A DNA stretch of 64,000 bases, taken from Blattabacterium cuenoti. GTDB lineage: Bacteria > Bacteroidota > Bacteroidia > Flavobacteriales > Blattabacteriaceae. Shown in pieces: positions 46,043 through 55,440 of this stretch. Each line of letters opens with the position of its first letter. Position 1 is the first letter of the stretch. The stretch covers positions 257,788-321,787 of the forward strand of contig NZ_CP059218.1 in the NCBI RefSeq assembly GCF_014252335.1, read 5' to 3'. Both the position numbers and the translations under genes were made by a program. A model generated the notes under the pieces. It was not told the origin of the DNA, made no database searches, and saw only the letters and a program-made list of their open reading frames with translations.

Positions 46043-47014
46043 TTATAATAATTTCAAAAAAATCATTTGGGTAGAAAAAATTCTATTTTCTGCTTGTTGT
46101 AATACAATAGATTGAGGACTATTCAAAACGTAATCTTCGACCACTATATTTCTCCTTACGGGTAGACAGTGCATAAATTTAGCTTGATTAGTTAATTCCA
46201 TTTTTTTTTGAGTAATCATCCAATCATCACTTGTATGTAGTATTTGTCCATAATGTCTATAACTACTCCAATTTTTTGCATATATAAAATCTGCGTTTAA
46301 AAATGCTTTATGTTGATCATATGTAGTATAAATTCCTTTAGAAAATTTTTCATACAAATCGTATTCTTTAGGACAAGTAATAGTTAAATCAATTTCTTCT
46401 ATTCGAGATAGACATTGAACAAAAGAATTGGCTACAGAATGTGGTAATGGTTTTACATGTGGTGCCCAACTTAACACTACTTTGCATCGTTTGTTTTTTT
46501 TTGACAAAAAAGGAAAAAATTCGGCTATTGTCATAGCATCTGCCAATGACTGTAAAGGATGCATAGTCGCACTTTCCAAATTTACGACTGGAACTTTAGA
46601 ATAAGACAATATTTTTTTAAAAAAAACTTCTTCGTAATCATAATCTCTATCTAAAAGATTAGGAAATGTTCTTATTGCTATAATATCACAATATAAACTC
46701 ATTACCGAGATTGCTTCTTTAATATGTTCTTGAGTATGTTTCATCACAGTGCCATCATTAAGTTCTAATCTCCAAGAATCTCTATTAACATCTAAACTCC
46801 AAATATTACATCCTAAATTAAAAGCGGCTTTTTGGCAACTTAGCCTAGTTCTTAGACTTGGATTAAAAAATATTAATCCAATTGTTTTATTTTTTCCATA
46901 ATTTTGAAAATCATATGGGTTCTTTTTTAATTTGATAGAATTTTTTATAATTTCATATAAATCATCGATATCTTCTATACTGAAAAAATTTTTCATATAA
47001 TTATTTATATTCAT
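46043..47014 (-). CDS. N-acetyl- or N-succinyl-ornithine carbamoyltransferase
   Basis: The 323-residue protein is a transcarbamoylase of the AOTCase/SOTCase type, not standard ornithine carbamoyltransferase. The carbamoyl-phosphate site is FFNPSLRTRLSCQKAA in place of STRTR, and HPLQSLADAM is the second site. The long WAPHVKPLPHSVANSF and MHCLPVRRNIVVED are typical for acyl-ornithine enzymes. The residue before EH in KHTQEHIKEA (Gln95) corresponds to the position that decides acetyl (Glu) versus succinyl (Pro) preference in characterised enzymes. It overlaps carB by 14 nt. Confidence 0.9.
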   Translation of the reverse strand: MNINNYMKNFFSIEDIDDLYEIIKNSIKLKKNPYDFQNYGKNKTIGLIFFNPSLRTRLSCQKAAFNLGCNIWSLDVNRDSWRLELNDGTVMKHTQEHIKEAISVMSLYCDIIAIRTFPNLLDRDYDYEEVFFKKILSYSKVPVVNLESATMHPLQSLADAMTIAEFFPFLSKKNKRCKVVLSWAPHVKPLPHSVANSFVQCLSRIEEIDLTITCPKEYDLYEKFSKGIYTTYDQHKAFLNADFIYAKNWSSYRHYGQILHTSDDWMITQKKMELTNQAKFMHCLPVRRNIVVEDYVLNSPQSIVLQQAENRIFSTQMIFLKLL

Positions 47015-50000
47015 TCCAAGATGTAATTAATAAATTGTTCATAGATAACTTACAAAAAGCCTGTATAAAAACTTTGGCTAATCTAGCATTAGTTATCAGA
47101 GGGATATTAAAATCTACAGCAGAACGTCTGATCGCATAATCGTTATCTAATTCTGATTTACTTAAATTTTTTGGAATATTAATAATTAAATCAAATTTTC
47201 TATTTTGAATAAAATCAATCACGTTTGGATATTTATCAATATTTCCCCAATGAACCCTTACTGACGGAACTCCATAATCAGATAAAAAATGATTAGTTCC
47301 TTCTGTTGCAAATAATACATATCCTTTTTTATGCAATAATTTTAAAACTTCTAAAAGATCCAATTTAGATATCATTGGTCCTCCGGATATAAGTATATTT
47401 TTTTTAGGAATAGTATACCCAACAGAAAGCATAGATTTTAATAGTGCCTCATCAAAAGTGATTCCTAAACATCCTACTTCTCCTGTAGAAGACATATCTA
47501 CTCCTAAAACAGGATCTGCTTTTTGCAATCTAGAAAAAGAAAATTGAGAAGCTTTAACGCCTATAAAATTCATAGTCAATAAATTGTTTTCTATTTTTTC
47601 TTTACTTTTTCCAATAATAACTTGAGTAGCTAATTCAATCATATTGAAATTAGAAACTTTGGATACAAATGGAAAACTTCTAGAAGCTCTTAAATTACAT
47701 TCAATTACTTTTAATTCATTGTTTTTAGATAAAAATTGAATATTGAAAGGCCCAGATATATTAAAATGTTTAGATATTTTTTTAGATATTCTAACTATTT
47801 CTCTTAATGTAGATAAATACAAATTATGTGGTGGATATACTAACGTTGCATCTCCTGAATGTACTCCAGCAAATTCTACATGTTCTGATATTGCATAATA
47901 TAACATTTTTCCATTTTGAGAAACTGCATCTAATTCAATTTCTTTTGCATTTTGAATAAATTCTGTAATGACTAATGGTTTATCTTTAGAAATAGAAATT
48001 TTATTATTCAAAAGATAATGTTTCAGTTCTTCATGATTAGAAAGTATGTTCATATTAGCTCCTGAAAGAACATAAGATGGTCTAACTAAAATAGGATAAT
48101 CTACTTCTTCGATAAATTGATAAATATGATTAATATTAAAGAATTCTTTCCATTTAGGTTGGTTTATATCCAATAAGTCCATAACATTAGAAAATTTGTA
48201 TCTATTTTCTACTTTATCTATGGAAATAGGAGATGTACCTAAAATTTTTACTTTATTTTCATAAAGCTTCAAAACTAAATTATTAGGAATTTGCCCACCC
48301 ATAGAAACTATTGTTCCTTTTGGATCTTCTAAATCAATAATATCTAAAACTCTTTCTAAAGTCAGTTCTTCAAAATATAATCTTGTACAAACATCAAAAT
48401 CGGTACTTACTGTTTCAGGATTATAATTAATTATTATAGATTTATAACCTTCTTTATTAAGTGTTTGTAAAGAACTAACACAACACCAATCAAATTCTAC
48501 ACTGCTTCCAATTCTATATACTCCAGATCCTAAGATAATAATTGATTGACCATCTGTTACATCATAAGAAACGTCATGTTGAATCGCGTGATAGGTCATA
48601 TACAAATAGTTTGTTTGAGCAGGATATTCAGATGCTAAAGTATCTATTTGTCTAACATATGGAACTATATCTTTTTCTTTTCTATATATTCTTATTTCTT
48701 GTTCTAAATGATAAACATCTTTTTTATCATATTTTTTATGATGATGACATTTTAACAAACTTGCTATCTGTAAATCAGAAAAACCTTCTTTTTTAGCTTG
48801 ATGGAATAACGTCTTCGGTATTTTGCTCCAATGATCATAAAATGAAATCTTTTTTTTTGTTTTCAACATATTATCCATTTGATACAAAAACCAAGGATCT
48901 ATTTTGGTTAACTGATGTATTCTTTGAATCGAAATACCTTTGTCTAAAGCTTTTTCTAACAAATATATTCTTTGATCTGTAGGTTCTTTGATAGTTTCCT
49001 GAAGCAAATTAACAGATTCTATTTTGGGTGGGGTCACATTGATAAAGCCTAATAATCCAATGTCTAACATACGAATTCCTTTTTGCAAAGCTTCTTCAAA
49101 AGATCCACCTATAGCCATTACTTCTCCTACACTTTTCATACTGCTTCCAATTTTATTAGAAACTCCATAAAATTTTTTTAAATCCCATCTAGGTATTTTG
49201 CAAACAACATAATCTAATGATGGTTCAAAAAATGCAGTAGTTGTTTTATTGATCGAATTTTTTAATTCATGCAATCCAAATCCCATCGCTAATTTTGCAG
49301 AAACAAATGCTAATGGATAACCAGTTGCTTTAGAAGCTAAAGCACTTGAACGAGAAAGTCTAGCATTCATTTCAATTACTCTATAATTATTTGATTTATA
49401 ATCTAATGCAAATTGGACATTACACTCACCAACTATATCAAAATTTCTAGCAATTTCAAAAGAAAGTTTCCTTAAATTAAAATACTCATAATTGGTTAAA
49501 GTTTGGGTAGGAGCTACAACAATACTTTCTCCAGTATGAATACCAATAGGATCAATATTCTCCATATTGCATACTGAAATACAATTATCATACTTATCTC
49601 TAACGATTTCATATTCTATTTCTTTCCACCCATTTAAATATTCTTCTATCACAACTTGAGAAGAATAGGAAAAAGCTTGATTGACTATTTTCTTTAAATC
49701 ATGAATATCTTTTGCAAAACCACTACCTAATCCACCAAGTGTATAAGCAGATCGTATGAGAATAGGAAATCCTATTTGTGAAGAATAATATATTGCATTT
49801 TCTATAGAATGAACAACAAAACTTTTTACAGTTTTGATTTTCATTTTTTGTAATTTTTTTCGAAATATATCTCTATCTTCACTTTGAATAATGGATTCAA
49901 TAGAGGTTCCCAACACTTTAATATTATACCTTTCAAACACTTTTTCTTTGAAAAGTTGTATACCACAATTCAATGCTGTTTGTCCGCCAAAAGATAGCAA

Positions 50001-50246
50001 AATTCCTTGCGGATTTTCCTTTTCAATAACCTTTTTGATAAAAAACGAGGTAATAGGTAAAAAATAAACCTTATCTACGATTTCATTGGAAGTTTGAACA
50101 GTAGCAATATTAGGGTTAATCAATATAGTATAAACTCCTTCTTCTTTAAGAGCTTTTAATGCTTGTGTTCCAGAATAATCAAATTCACCTGCTTCCCCTA
50201 TTTTTAATGCACCTGATCCTAGGATAATAACTTTATCTATTTTCAT
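47001..50246 (-). CDS. carB: carbamoyl-phosphate synthase large subunit
   Basis: CarB makes carbamoyl phosphate for arginine and pyrimidines, using ammonia produced by CarA. The 1081-residue protein has two homologous halves, each with an ATP-grasp domain. The first half begins KVIILGSGALKIGEAGEFDYSG and has NPQGILLSFGGQTALN; the second half begins near SIIILGSGVYRIGSSVEFDWC with GTIVSMGGQIPNN. The ornithine/UMP regulatory region forms the C-terminal about 140 residues. It lies between carA and argF', with short overlaps. Confidence 0.96.
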   Translation of the reverse strand: MKIDKVIILGSGALKIGEAGEFDYSGTQALKALKEEGVYTILINPNIATVQTSNEIVDKVYFLPITSFFIKKVIEKENPQGILLSFGGQTALNCGIQLFKEKVFERYNIKVLGTSIESIIQSEDRDIFRKKLQKMKIKTVKSFVVHSIENAIYYSSQIGFPILIRSAYTLGGLGSGFAKDIHDLKKIVNQAFSYSSQVVIEEYLNGWKEIEYEIVRDKYDNCISVCNMENIDPIGIHTGESIVVAPTQTLTNYEYFNLRKLSFEIARNFDIVGECNVQFALDYKSNNYRVIEMNARLSRSSALASKATGYPLAFVSAKLAMGFGLHELKNSINKTTTAFFEPSLDYVVCKIPRWDLKKFYGVSNKIGSSMKSVGEVMAIGGSFEEALQKGIRMLDIGLLGFINVTPPKIESVNLLQETIKEPTDQRIYLLEKALDKGISIQRIHQLTKIDPWFLYQMDNMLKTKKKISFYDHWSKIPKTLFHQAKKEGFSDLQIASLLKCHHHKKYDKKDVYHLEQEIRIYRKEKDIVPYVRQIDTLASEYPAQTNYLYMTYHAIQHDVSYDVTDGQSIIILGSGVYRIGSSVEFDWCCVSSLQTLNKEGYKSIIINYNPETVSTDFDVCTRLYFEELTLERVLDIIDLEDPKGTIVSMGGQIPNNLVLKLYENKVKILGTSPISIDKVENRYKFSNVMDLLDINQPKWKEFFNINHIYQFIEEVDYPILVRPSYVLSGANMNILSNHEELKHYLLNNKISISKDKPLVITEFIQNAKEIELDAVSQNGKMLYYAISEHVEFAGVHSGDATLVYPPHNLYLSTLREIVRISKKISKHFNISGPFNIQFLSKNNELKVIECNLRASRSFPFVSKVSNFNMIELATQVIIGKSKEKIENNLLTMNFIGVKASQFSFSRLQKADPVLGVDMSSTGEVGCLGITFDEALLKSMLSVGYTIPKKNILISGGPMISKLDLLEVLKLLHKKGYVLFATEGTNHFLSDYGVPSVRVHWGNIDKYPNVIDFIQNRKFDLIINIPKNLSKSELDNDYAIRRSAVDFNIPLITNARLAKVFIQAFCKLSMNNLLITSWNEYK

Positions 50247-51384
50247 TCTTTTGAAGATGGTTAATATTATATCTTCTAATAACAGAGTTCATAAAAATAT
50301 CAAATAAAAATTCAGTATCCATAGGTCCACTAGATGCTTCTGGATGAAATTGCACAGAAAAAAAAGGTTTGCTATTATGAATAATTCCTTCACAAGTATT
50401 ATCATTCAAATTTTTAAAAAACACTTTCCAGTTTCTATAAAGTTGGGGGGTATAATCTAATCCAAAACTATGATTTTGTGATGTAATAAAATGTTGTCTA
50501 GTATTGATCAATACTACTGGTTGATTAACTCCTCTATGTGCATATTCCAATTTATAAGTTTTTCCTCCAGCTGCTAGTCCCAACAATTGATGCCCTAGAC
50601 AAATACCGAATATTGGTTTATCTATTTTCATCACCTTACGTATATAGTATATAGGAACTTTATAAAGTTTTGGATTTCCAGGACCATTAGAAAGTACTAA
50701 TCCATCATATTTTTCTTTTGTAAAATCATAATCCCATGGAACTCTTATAATTGTACAATTTCTTGCTAATAAACAACGTAAAATATTATTCTTTAACCCG
50801 AAATCTACAATCAGTATTTTATATTTACCTTTTCCATATATAACTTTTTTACAAATAGAAACTTGTTTTGCTAAATTTTCTTGATTAGGATCATAAAAGG
50901 GAATATTTTCTTTTTCTATTAAAATTTTTCCCAACATAGATCCACCTTTTTTTCTCAATTTTTTAGCGAGTGATCTTGTATCTATGTTATATAATCCAGG
51001 TATACCATTATATTCTAACCAATCTGATAAAGTATATGTCATATTCCAATGGTATGGACGATTAGAATAATAAGAAATTAGTAATCCTGAGACTTGAATT
51101 TTATCTGATTCATAAAATGGACAAATATATCCTTCTTTTTTAGTATCCTCAGTATTGTTAAAATCAATTGGTACTCCATAATTTCCAATAATAGGATAAG
51201 TATAAGTTAGAATTTGTCCTTTGTAAGAAGGATCTGTTAAACTTTCTGGATAACCTGTCATTGCAGTGTTAAAAACTACTTCTCCAGAAGAAGAAACTGA
51301 TGCTCCGAAATGAAACGCTTTATACTTTGTACCATCTTCTAATATTAACATTGCCTTTTTGTTACTACTACTATTCTCTTTCAT
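50233..51384 (-). CDS. carA: carbamoyl-phosphate synthase small subunit
   Basis: CarA is the glutamine amidotransferase subunit. The 383-residue protein has the N-terminal CPSase small domain (GEVVFNTAMTGYPESLTDPS) and a C-terminal class I glutaminase with IFGICLGHQLLGLAAGG (catalytic cysteine) and VQFHPEASSGPMD (His/Glu). All catalytic residues are present. It overlaps argD by 4 nt and carB by 14 nt. Confidence 0.96.
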   Translation of the reverse strand: MKENSSSNKKAMLILEDGTKYKAFHFGASVSSSGEVVFNTAMTGYPESLTDPSYKGQILTYTYPIIGNYGVPIDFNNTEDTKKEGYICPFYESDKIQVSGLLISYYSNRPYHWNMTYTLSDWLEYNGIPGLYNIDTRSLAKKLRKKGGSMLGKILIEKENIPFYDPNQENLAKQVSICKKVIYGKGKYKILIVDFGLKNNILRCLLARNCTIIRVPWDYDFTKEKYDGLVLSNGPGNPKLYKVPIYYIRKVMKIDKPIFGICLGHQLLGLAAGGKTYKLEYAHRGVNQPVVLINTRQHFITSQNHSFGLDYTPQLYRNWKVFFKNLNDNTCEGIIHNSKPFFSVQFHPEASSGPMDTEFLFDIFMNSVIRRYNINHLQKNENR

Positions 51385-52523
51385 GTTTTTCCTAAAAATG
51401 ATAATGCGTTTTTTAACTTTTTAACAAACAAATTAACATGACATTCTTTAATACTCAATGGAGGTAACAATCGCAAAACATAAGGATTACTGGATACACC
51501 AACAAAAACTTTTTCTTTAAATATTAGAACATTTTTTAAATCATCAACAGTAAAATCAAATTCTAAGCCCATCATTAATCCTCTTCCTCTGATTTTTTTG
51601 ATTGAAGATATTATATGTAATTTTTGTAACAATAATTCCCCCATTAGTTTAGCATTTGCAATTAAATTTTCTTTTTTAATGATCTCTAACACAGAAATTC
51701 CTGCAGTACAAGCTAAATGGCTACCACCAAAGGTAGTTCCCAACATTCCATGATAAGGTTTAAATTTAGGATGAATTAATACAGCTCCTATAGGAAATCC
51801 ATTGCCCATTCCTTTAGCAATAGTTATTAAATCCGGTTTAATAGAATATAATTGATGAGCAAAAAATAATCCAGTTCTTCCATATCCACTTTGCACCTCA
51901 TCAACAATAAATACCGCATCATATTTTTTGCATATTTTAGTTGCTTGACAAAAAAAATTTGATCCTGGATCAATAATACCAGAAATACCTTGTATTCCTT
52001 CCGTAATTACAGCACAAACATCTTCATGTTGTAATTCTTTTTCCAAAAGATCAAGATCTTTGTACTTGAGAAAAGTGATGTTATGTTGAGTATTGAATGG
52101 AGATACTAATTTATAATTATCCGTAACTGATACACTTCCACTAGTTCTTCCATGAAAAGCTCCTTTAAAAGCAATCACTTTTTTTTTACCTGTATGAAAA
52201 GAAGCAATTTTCAATGCATTTTCATTAGATTCCGTTCCAGAATTACAAAGAAATAATGAATACTCTTCATATCCTGAACTCTTTCCAAGTAAATTAGCTA
52301 ATTTTTGTTGTTGATGAATAATAACACTATTTGAATAATAGGAAATTTGATTAATTTGATTTGTTAAAGATTGAATATAATTTGGATGTGAGTGCCCAAT
52401 AGATATAACTGCATGTCCTCCATAAAAATCTAAATACATATTATTTTGTTGATCAAAAACATAAACTCCTTTACTCTGTTGCAGTTTTACATTTAGAATA
52501 GAATAAACATCAAATAATTTCAT
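51381..52523 (-). CDS. argD: acylornithine aminotransferase ArgD
   Basis: ArgD transaminates N-acylglutamate semialdehyde to N-acylornithine. The 380-residue fold-type I class III aminotransferase has GGHAVISIGHSHPNYI, SGTESNENALKIA, AFKGAFHGRTSGSVS and the PLP lysine in TIAKGMGNGFPIGAVL. A C-terminal substrate arginine lies in LRLLPPLSI. A second use in lysine synthesis (DapC-like) is possible. It follows argC with 12 nt. Confidence 0.92.
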   Translation of the reverse strand: MKLFDVYSILNVKLQQSKGVYVFDQQNNMYLDFYGGHAVISIGHSHPNYIQSLTNQINQISYYSNSVIIHQQQKLANLLGKSSGYEEYSLFLCNSGTESNENALKIASFHTGKKKVIAFKGAFHGRTSGSVSVTDNYKLVSPFNTQHNITFLKYKDLDLLEKELQHEDVCAVITEGIQGISGIIDPGSNFFCQATKICKKYDAVFIVDEVQSGYGRTGLFFAHQLYSIKPDLITIAKGMGNGFPIGAVLIHPKFKPYHGMLGTTFGGSHLACTAGISVLEIIKKENLIANAKLMGELLLQKLHIISSIKKIRGRGLMMGLEFDFTVDDLKNVLIFKEKVFVGVSSNPYVLRLLPPLSIKECHVNLFVKKLKNALSFLGKT

Positions 52524-52535
52524 TATTGGTTTTTT

Positions 52536-53513
52536 TCAGAAACGAATAGATTTTAAATTTAAACCATAGGTTTCTACTAAATTAAACATCAGATTCATAT
52601 TTTGTATAGCTTGACCAGAAGCTCCTTTGATTAAATTATCTATAATACTTATAACGATAAATTGATTTTTTCTTTCAATAAGGTGTAAAAAACATTTATT
52701 AGTATTAATCACTTGTTTTAAATCTATATTTGTTTCTGAAATTTCTACAAACGGATGATTGTTATAAAAATCATAATATATGTTTTTCTTTTTTTCTAAA
52801 GACATATTATCACTCAAAGTAGTATATACAGTTGATATAATTCCTCTAGAAAAATTTCCTCTATAAGGCACAAAATAAATGTATGGAGAAAAATTATTTT
52901 GCAATTGACAAATTGTTTGTTCTATTTCATTCAAATGTTGATGAGTAAATATATTATAAGTAGAAATATTGTTATTCCTCCAACTAAAATTATTTGTATC
53001 AATGATTTGTTTGCCTGAACCTGTAGAACCAGTAATAGAACTGATATGAATATCTTTTTTTAATAATTTTTTTTTAGCTAATGGTAACATTGCTAAAATA
53101 ATTGCTGTAGCAAAACATCCTGGATTTGCTATATTGTTAGACTCTTGAATTATATTTCTATGTAATTCTGGTAGTCCATAAATAAACTTTCTATCTTTAA
53201 AAGAAGATTGATTATCATTTCTAAAATCTTGACTTAAATCAATAACTTTGCTATGTTTTGGTATATTTTGCAATTCTTTTCTGGATTGACCATGTCCTGA
53301 ACAAAGAAAAACAAGGTCAATTTTTGGGTCTAATGATTGAGAAAATTTCATATTTATTTCTCCTAAGATATCTTGATGAACATCATGAATCAAACATTCT
53401 GGATTGCTTTTGCTAACTACGCTTATAATTTTAGCTTTAGGATGATAAATTAACAATCTTATTAATTCTCCTGCTGTGTACCCAGTTCCTCCTATTATCC
53501 CTATTTTAATCAT
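52536..53513 (-). CDS. argC: N-acylglutamyl-phosphate reductase ArgC
   Basis: ArgC reduces N-acylglutamyl phosphate to the semialdehyde with NADPH. The 325-residue protein has the cofactor motif MIKIGIIGGTGYTAGELIRLL and the catalytic cysteine in ANPGCFATAIILAMLPL. The dimerisation domain is complete, with HRHLNEIE-like HQHLNEIEQTICQL. Its start codon shares one base with the stop of the fused argG gene. Confidence 0.94.
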   Translation of the reverse strand: MIKIGIIGGTGYTAGELIRLLIYHPKAKIISVVSKSNPECLIHDVHQDILGEINMKFSQSLDPKIDLVFLCSGHGQSRKELQNIPKHSKVIDLSQDFRNDNQSSFKDRKFIYGLPELHRNIIQESNNIANPGCFATAIILAMLPLAKKKLLKKDIHISSITGSTGSGKQIIDTNNFSWRNNNISTYNIFTHQHLNEIEQTICQLQNNFSPYIYFVPYRGNFSRGIISTVYTTLSDNMSLEKKKNIYYDFYNNHPFVEISETNIDLKQVINTNKCFLHLIERKNQFIVISIIDNLIKGASGQAIQNMNLMFNLVETYGLNLKSIRF

Positions 53514-55276
53514 TATTCTTTCTTCTTATTCTTTTCTTCTGTTAAATGATGATACATTTTCATTTGATTGCTCAAAATTTTTGTGAATCCTGTGATATCT
53601 TCTTTTGTCCAAGCATAATTCATTTCACCATATTGAGCCATATTGGATGTCATTAAATCAAACTTAGATTGAATTCCAACCAAATGAAATCTATATGGAT
53701 ATAAAACTACTTTCACTTGACCAGTTAATCTTTCTTGTGTACTGCTTAAAAAAGTTTCTATATTCCTCATAACTGGATCTAAATATTGTGCTTCATGAAG
53801 TAGCATCCCATACCAATTAGATAATTGATCTTTCCAATATAATTGCCATTTTGTAAGAATATGTTTCTCTAATAGATGATGTGCTTTAATAATAATAATT
53901 GCAGCAGATGCTTCAAAGCCAACCCTACCTTTAATTCCTAAAATAGTATCTCCAATATGAATTCCTCTTCCTATTGCAAATTCTGAGGCAATGTTTTCAA
54001 TTTTTATAATATTTTTTATAGCCTTTGCTCTTTCTCCATTTACACCAACCAATTCTCCCTTTTCGAATTCTAATGCTAAATTTTCACTTTTTGTTCTTTT
54101 TAATTTTTTCGGATATGCCTCATTAGGAAGATCCTCTAATGAGGTTAATGTTTCTTTCCCTCCAATACTAGTCCCCCAAATTCCTTTATTGATTGAATAT
54201 TTTGCTTTGTCCCACCCAATAGCAATACCAAAATTTTTTAAATATTCTATTTCTTCTTTTCTGGAAACTTTAAAATCTCTTATAGGAGATAAAGTAATTG
54301 TTTCTGGACAAATAATTTGAAAAGCTATATCAAATCTTATTTGATCATTTCCAGCACCTGTACTACCATGAGCAATAGCTTTTGCTTTCATATCTTTAGC
54401 ATATTTTGCAATTTGAATTGCTTGAAATATTCTTTCTGAACTAACAGAAAGTGGATATGTATTATTTTTTAAAATATTGCCAAATATAAGATATTTTATA
54501 CAATTCTGATAATACTCTTCTATCGCATCAATAGATATATGTGATTTAGCACCTATTTTTAAAGCTCTAATTTCAATATTTTTTAATTCACTTTTTTGAA
54601 ATCCTCCTGTATTAATAATGACAGTATGTACTTCATATCCTTTTTGAATTAAAAATTTTAAACAATAAGATGTATCTAATCCTCCACTATAAGCCAAAAC
54701 AATTCTATCTCCATCAAATAATTCATTTAATTCATTTTTTTTACGTTTTTTTAACGGATTATATAGCATTCCCGTACAAAGGCACATTTTTCTTTTATTT
54801 CTTGTTAATATATCAAAATTGGAACAACTTTCACATCCTTTCCAAAATTTTTCTGATTTAGTAATCTCACTAAATGAAACTGGTTTGAATCCTAATTCTG
54901 TATTTATTTTAATGACATAATTATTGGTAGTAATGCTAAAAATTTTAGCATGTGGAAATTTTGTTTTTGAAAGATTAAAAATTTCTAATTTAATAATTTT
55001 TGCTAATCCTTGTTGTCTATATTCTGGAAATACAATTAATCCAGAATTAACGACAAATTCCTGTTTTTGAAAAACATCTAAATATCCAAATCCAGCAATT
55101 TTATCATTACAAAAAGCAATAACTGCATTACCAAGAATCATTTTTAGTTTAATGTATTCTGGATCTTTTTTAGCAATACCTGTACCTCTAATTTTTGCTG
55201 ATTCCTGTATTTTATTACAAATAATATAAGCATATTTTGTATCTGTTTCATTAGATACTCTAACATTTATTTTCAT
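53513..55276 (-). CDS. argG: GNAT acetyltransferase fused to argininosuccinate synthase
   Basis: This 587-residue protein (start chosen at MKINVRVSNETDTKY, 9 codons inside the open frame) is a fusion. Residues about 1-185 form a GNAT-type acetyltransferase with LIVFPEYRQQGLAKIIKLE and a Cys-rich tail (FWKGCESCSNFDIL, MCLCTGMLYNP). In related Flavobacteria a similar protein is encoded by a separate gene at the head of the arginine cluster and is a candidate N-acylglutamate synthase. Residues about 200-587 form ArgG, with RIVLAYSGGLDTSYC (ATP-pyrophosphatase loop) and IAHGSTGAGNDQIRFD. A short Lys-rich linker (KKRKKNELNELF) joins them. No internal stop is present. Confidence 0.88.
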   Translation of the reverse strand: MKINVRVSNETDTKYAYIICNKIQESAKIRGTGIAKKDPEYIKLKMILGNAVIAFCNDKIAGFGYLDVFQKQEFVVNSGLIVFPEYRQQGLAKIIKLEIFNLSKTKFPHAKIFSITTNNYVIKINTELGFKPVSFSEITKSEKFWKGCESCSNFDILTRNKRKMCLCTGMLYNPLKKRKKNELNELFDGDRIVLAYSGGLDTSYCLKFLIQKGYEVHTVIINTGGFQKSELKNIEIRALKIGAKSHISIDAIEEYYQNCIKYLIFGNILKNNTYPLSVSSERIFQAIQIAKYAKDMKAKAIAHGSTGAGNDQIRFDIAFQIICPETITLSPIRDFKVSRKEEIEYLKNFGIAIGWDKAKYSINKGIWGTSIGGKETLTSLEDLPNEAYPKKLKRTKSENLALEFEKGELVGVNGERAKAIKNIIKIENIASEFAIGRGIHIGDTILGIKGRVGFEASAAIIIIKAHHLLEKHILTKWQLYWKDQLSNWYGMLLHEAQYLDPVMRNIETFLSSTQERLTGQVKVVLYPYRFHLVGIQSKFDLMTSNMAQYGEMNYAWTKEDITGFTKILSNQMKMYHHLTEEKNKKKE

Positions 55277-55440
55277 TTTTTTCAGTAACCAAACCCTACG
55301 CAACTAAACTAATACTAGTATACTAAGTTTTTATCAATTGTATCAATATCAAATACCACACAACTATAACATAGTATAAAGTACAACTATAACATTACAT
55401 TACAAATTTAATAAAGACTTTTAATAAATGCTATTTTTTT

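Noticed and set aside
54670..54861. Short plus-strand frames inside the arginine cluster
   Set aside because: They are antisense shadows of well-supported genes and show no family features.
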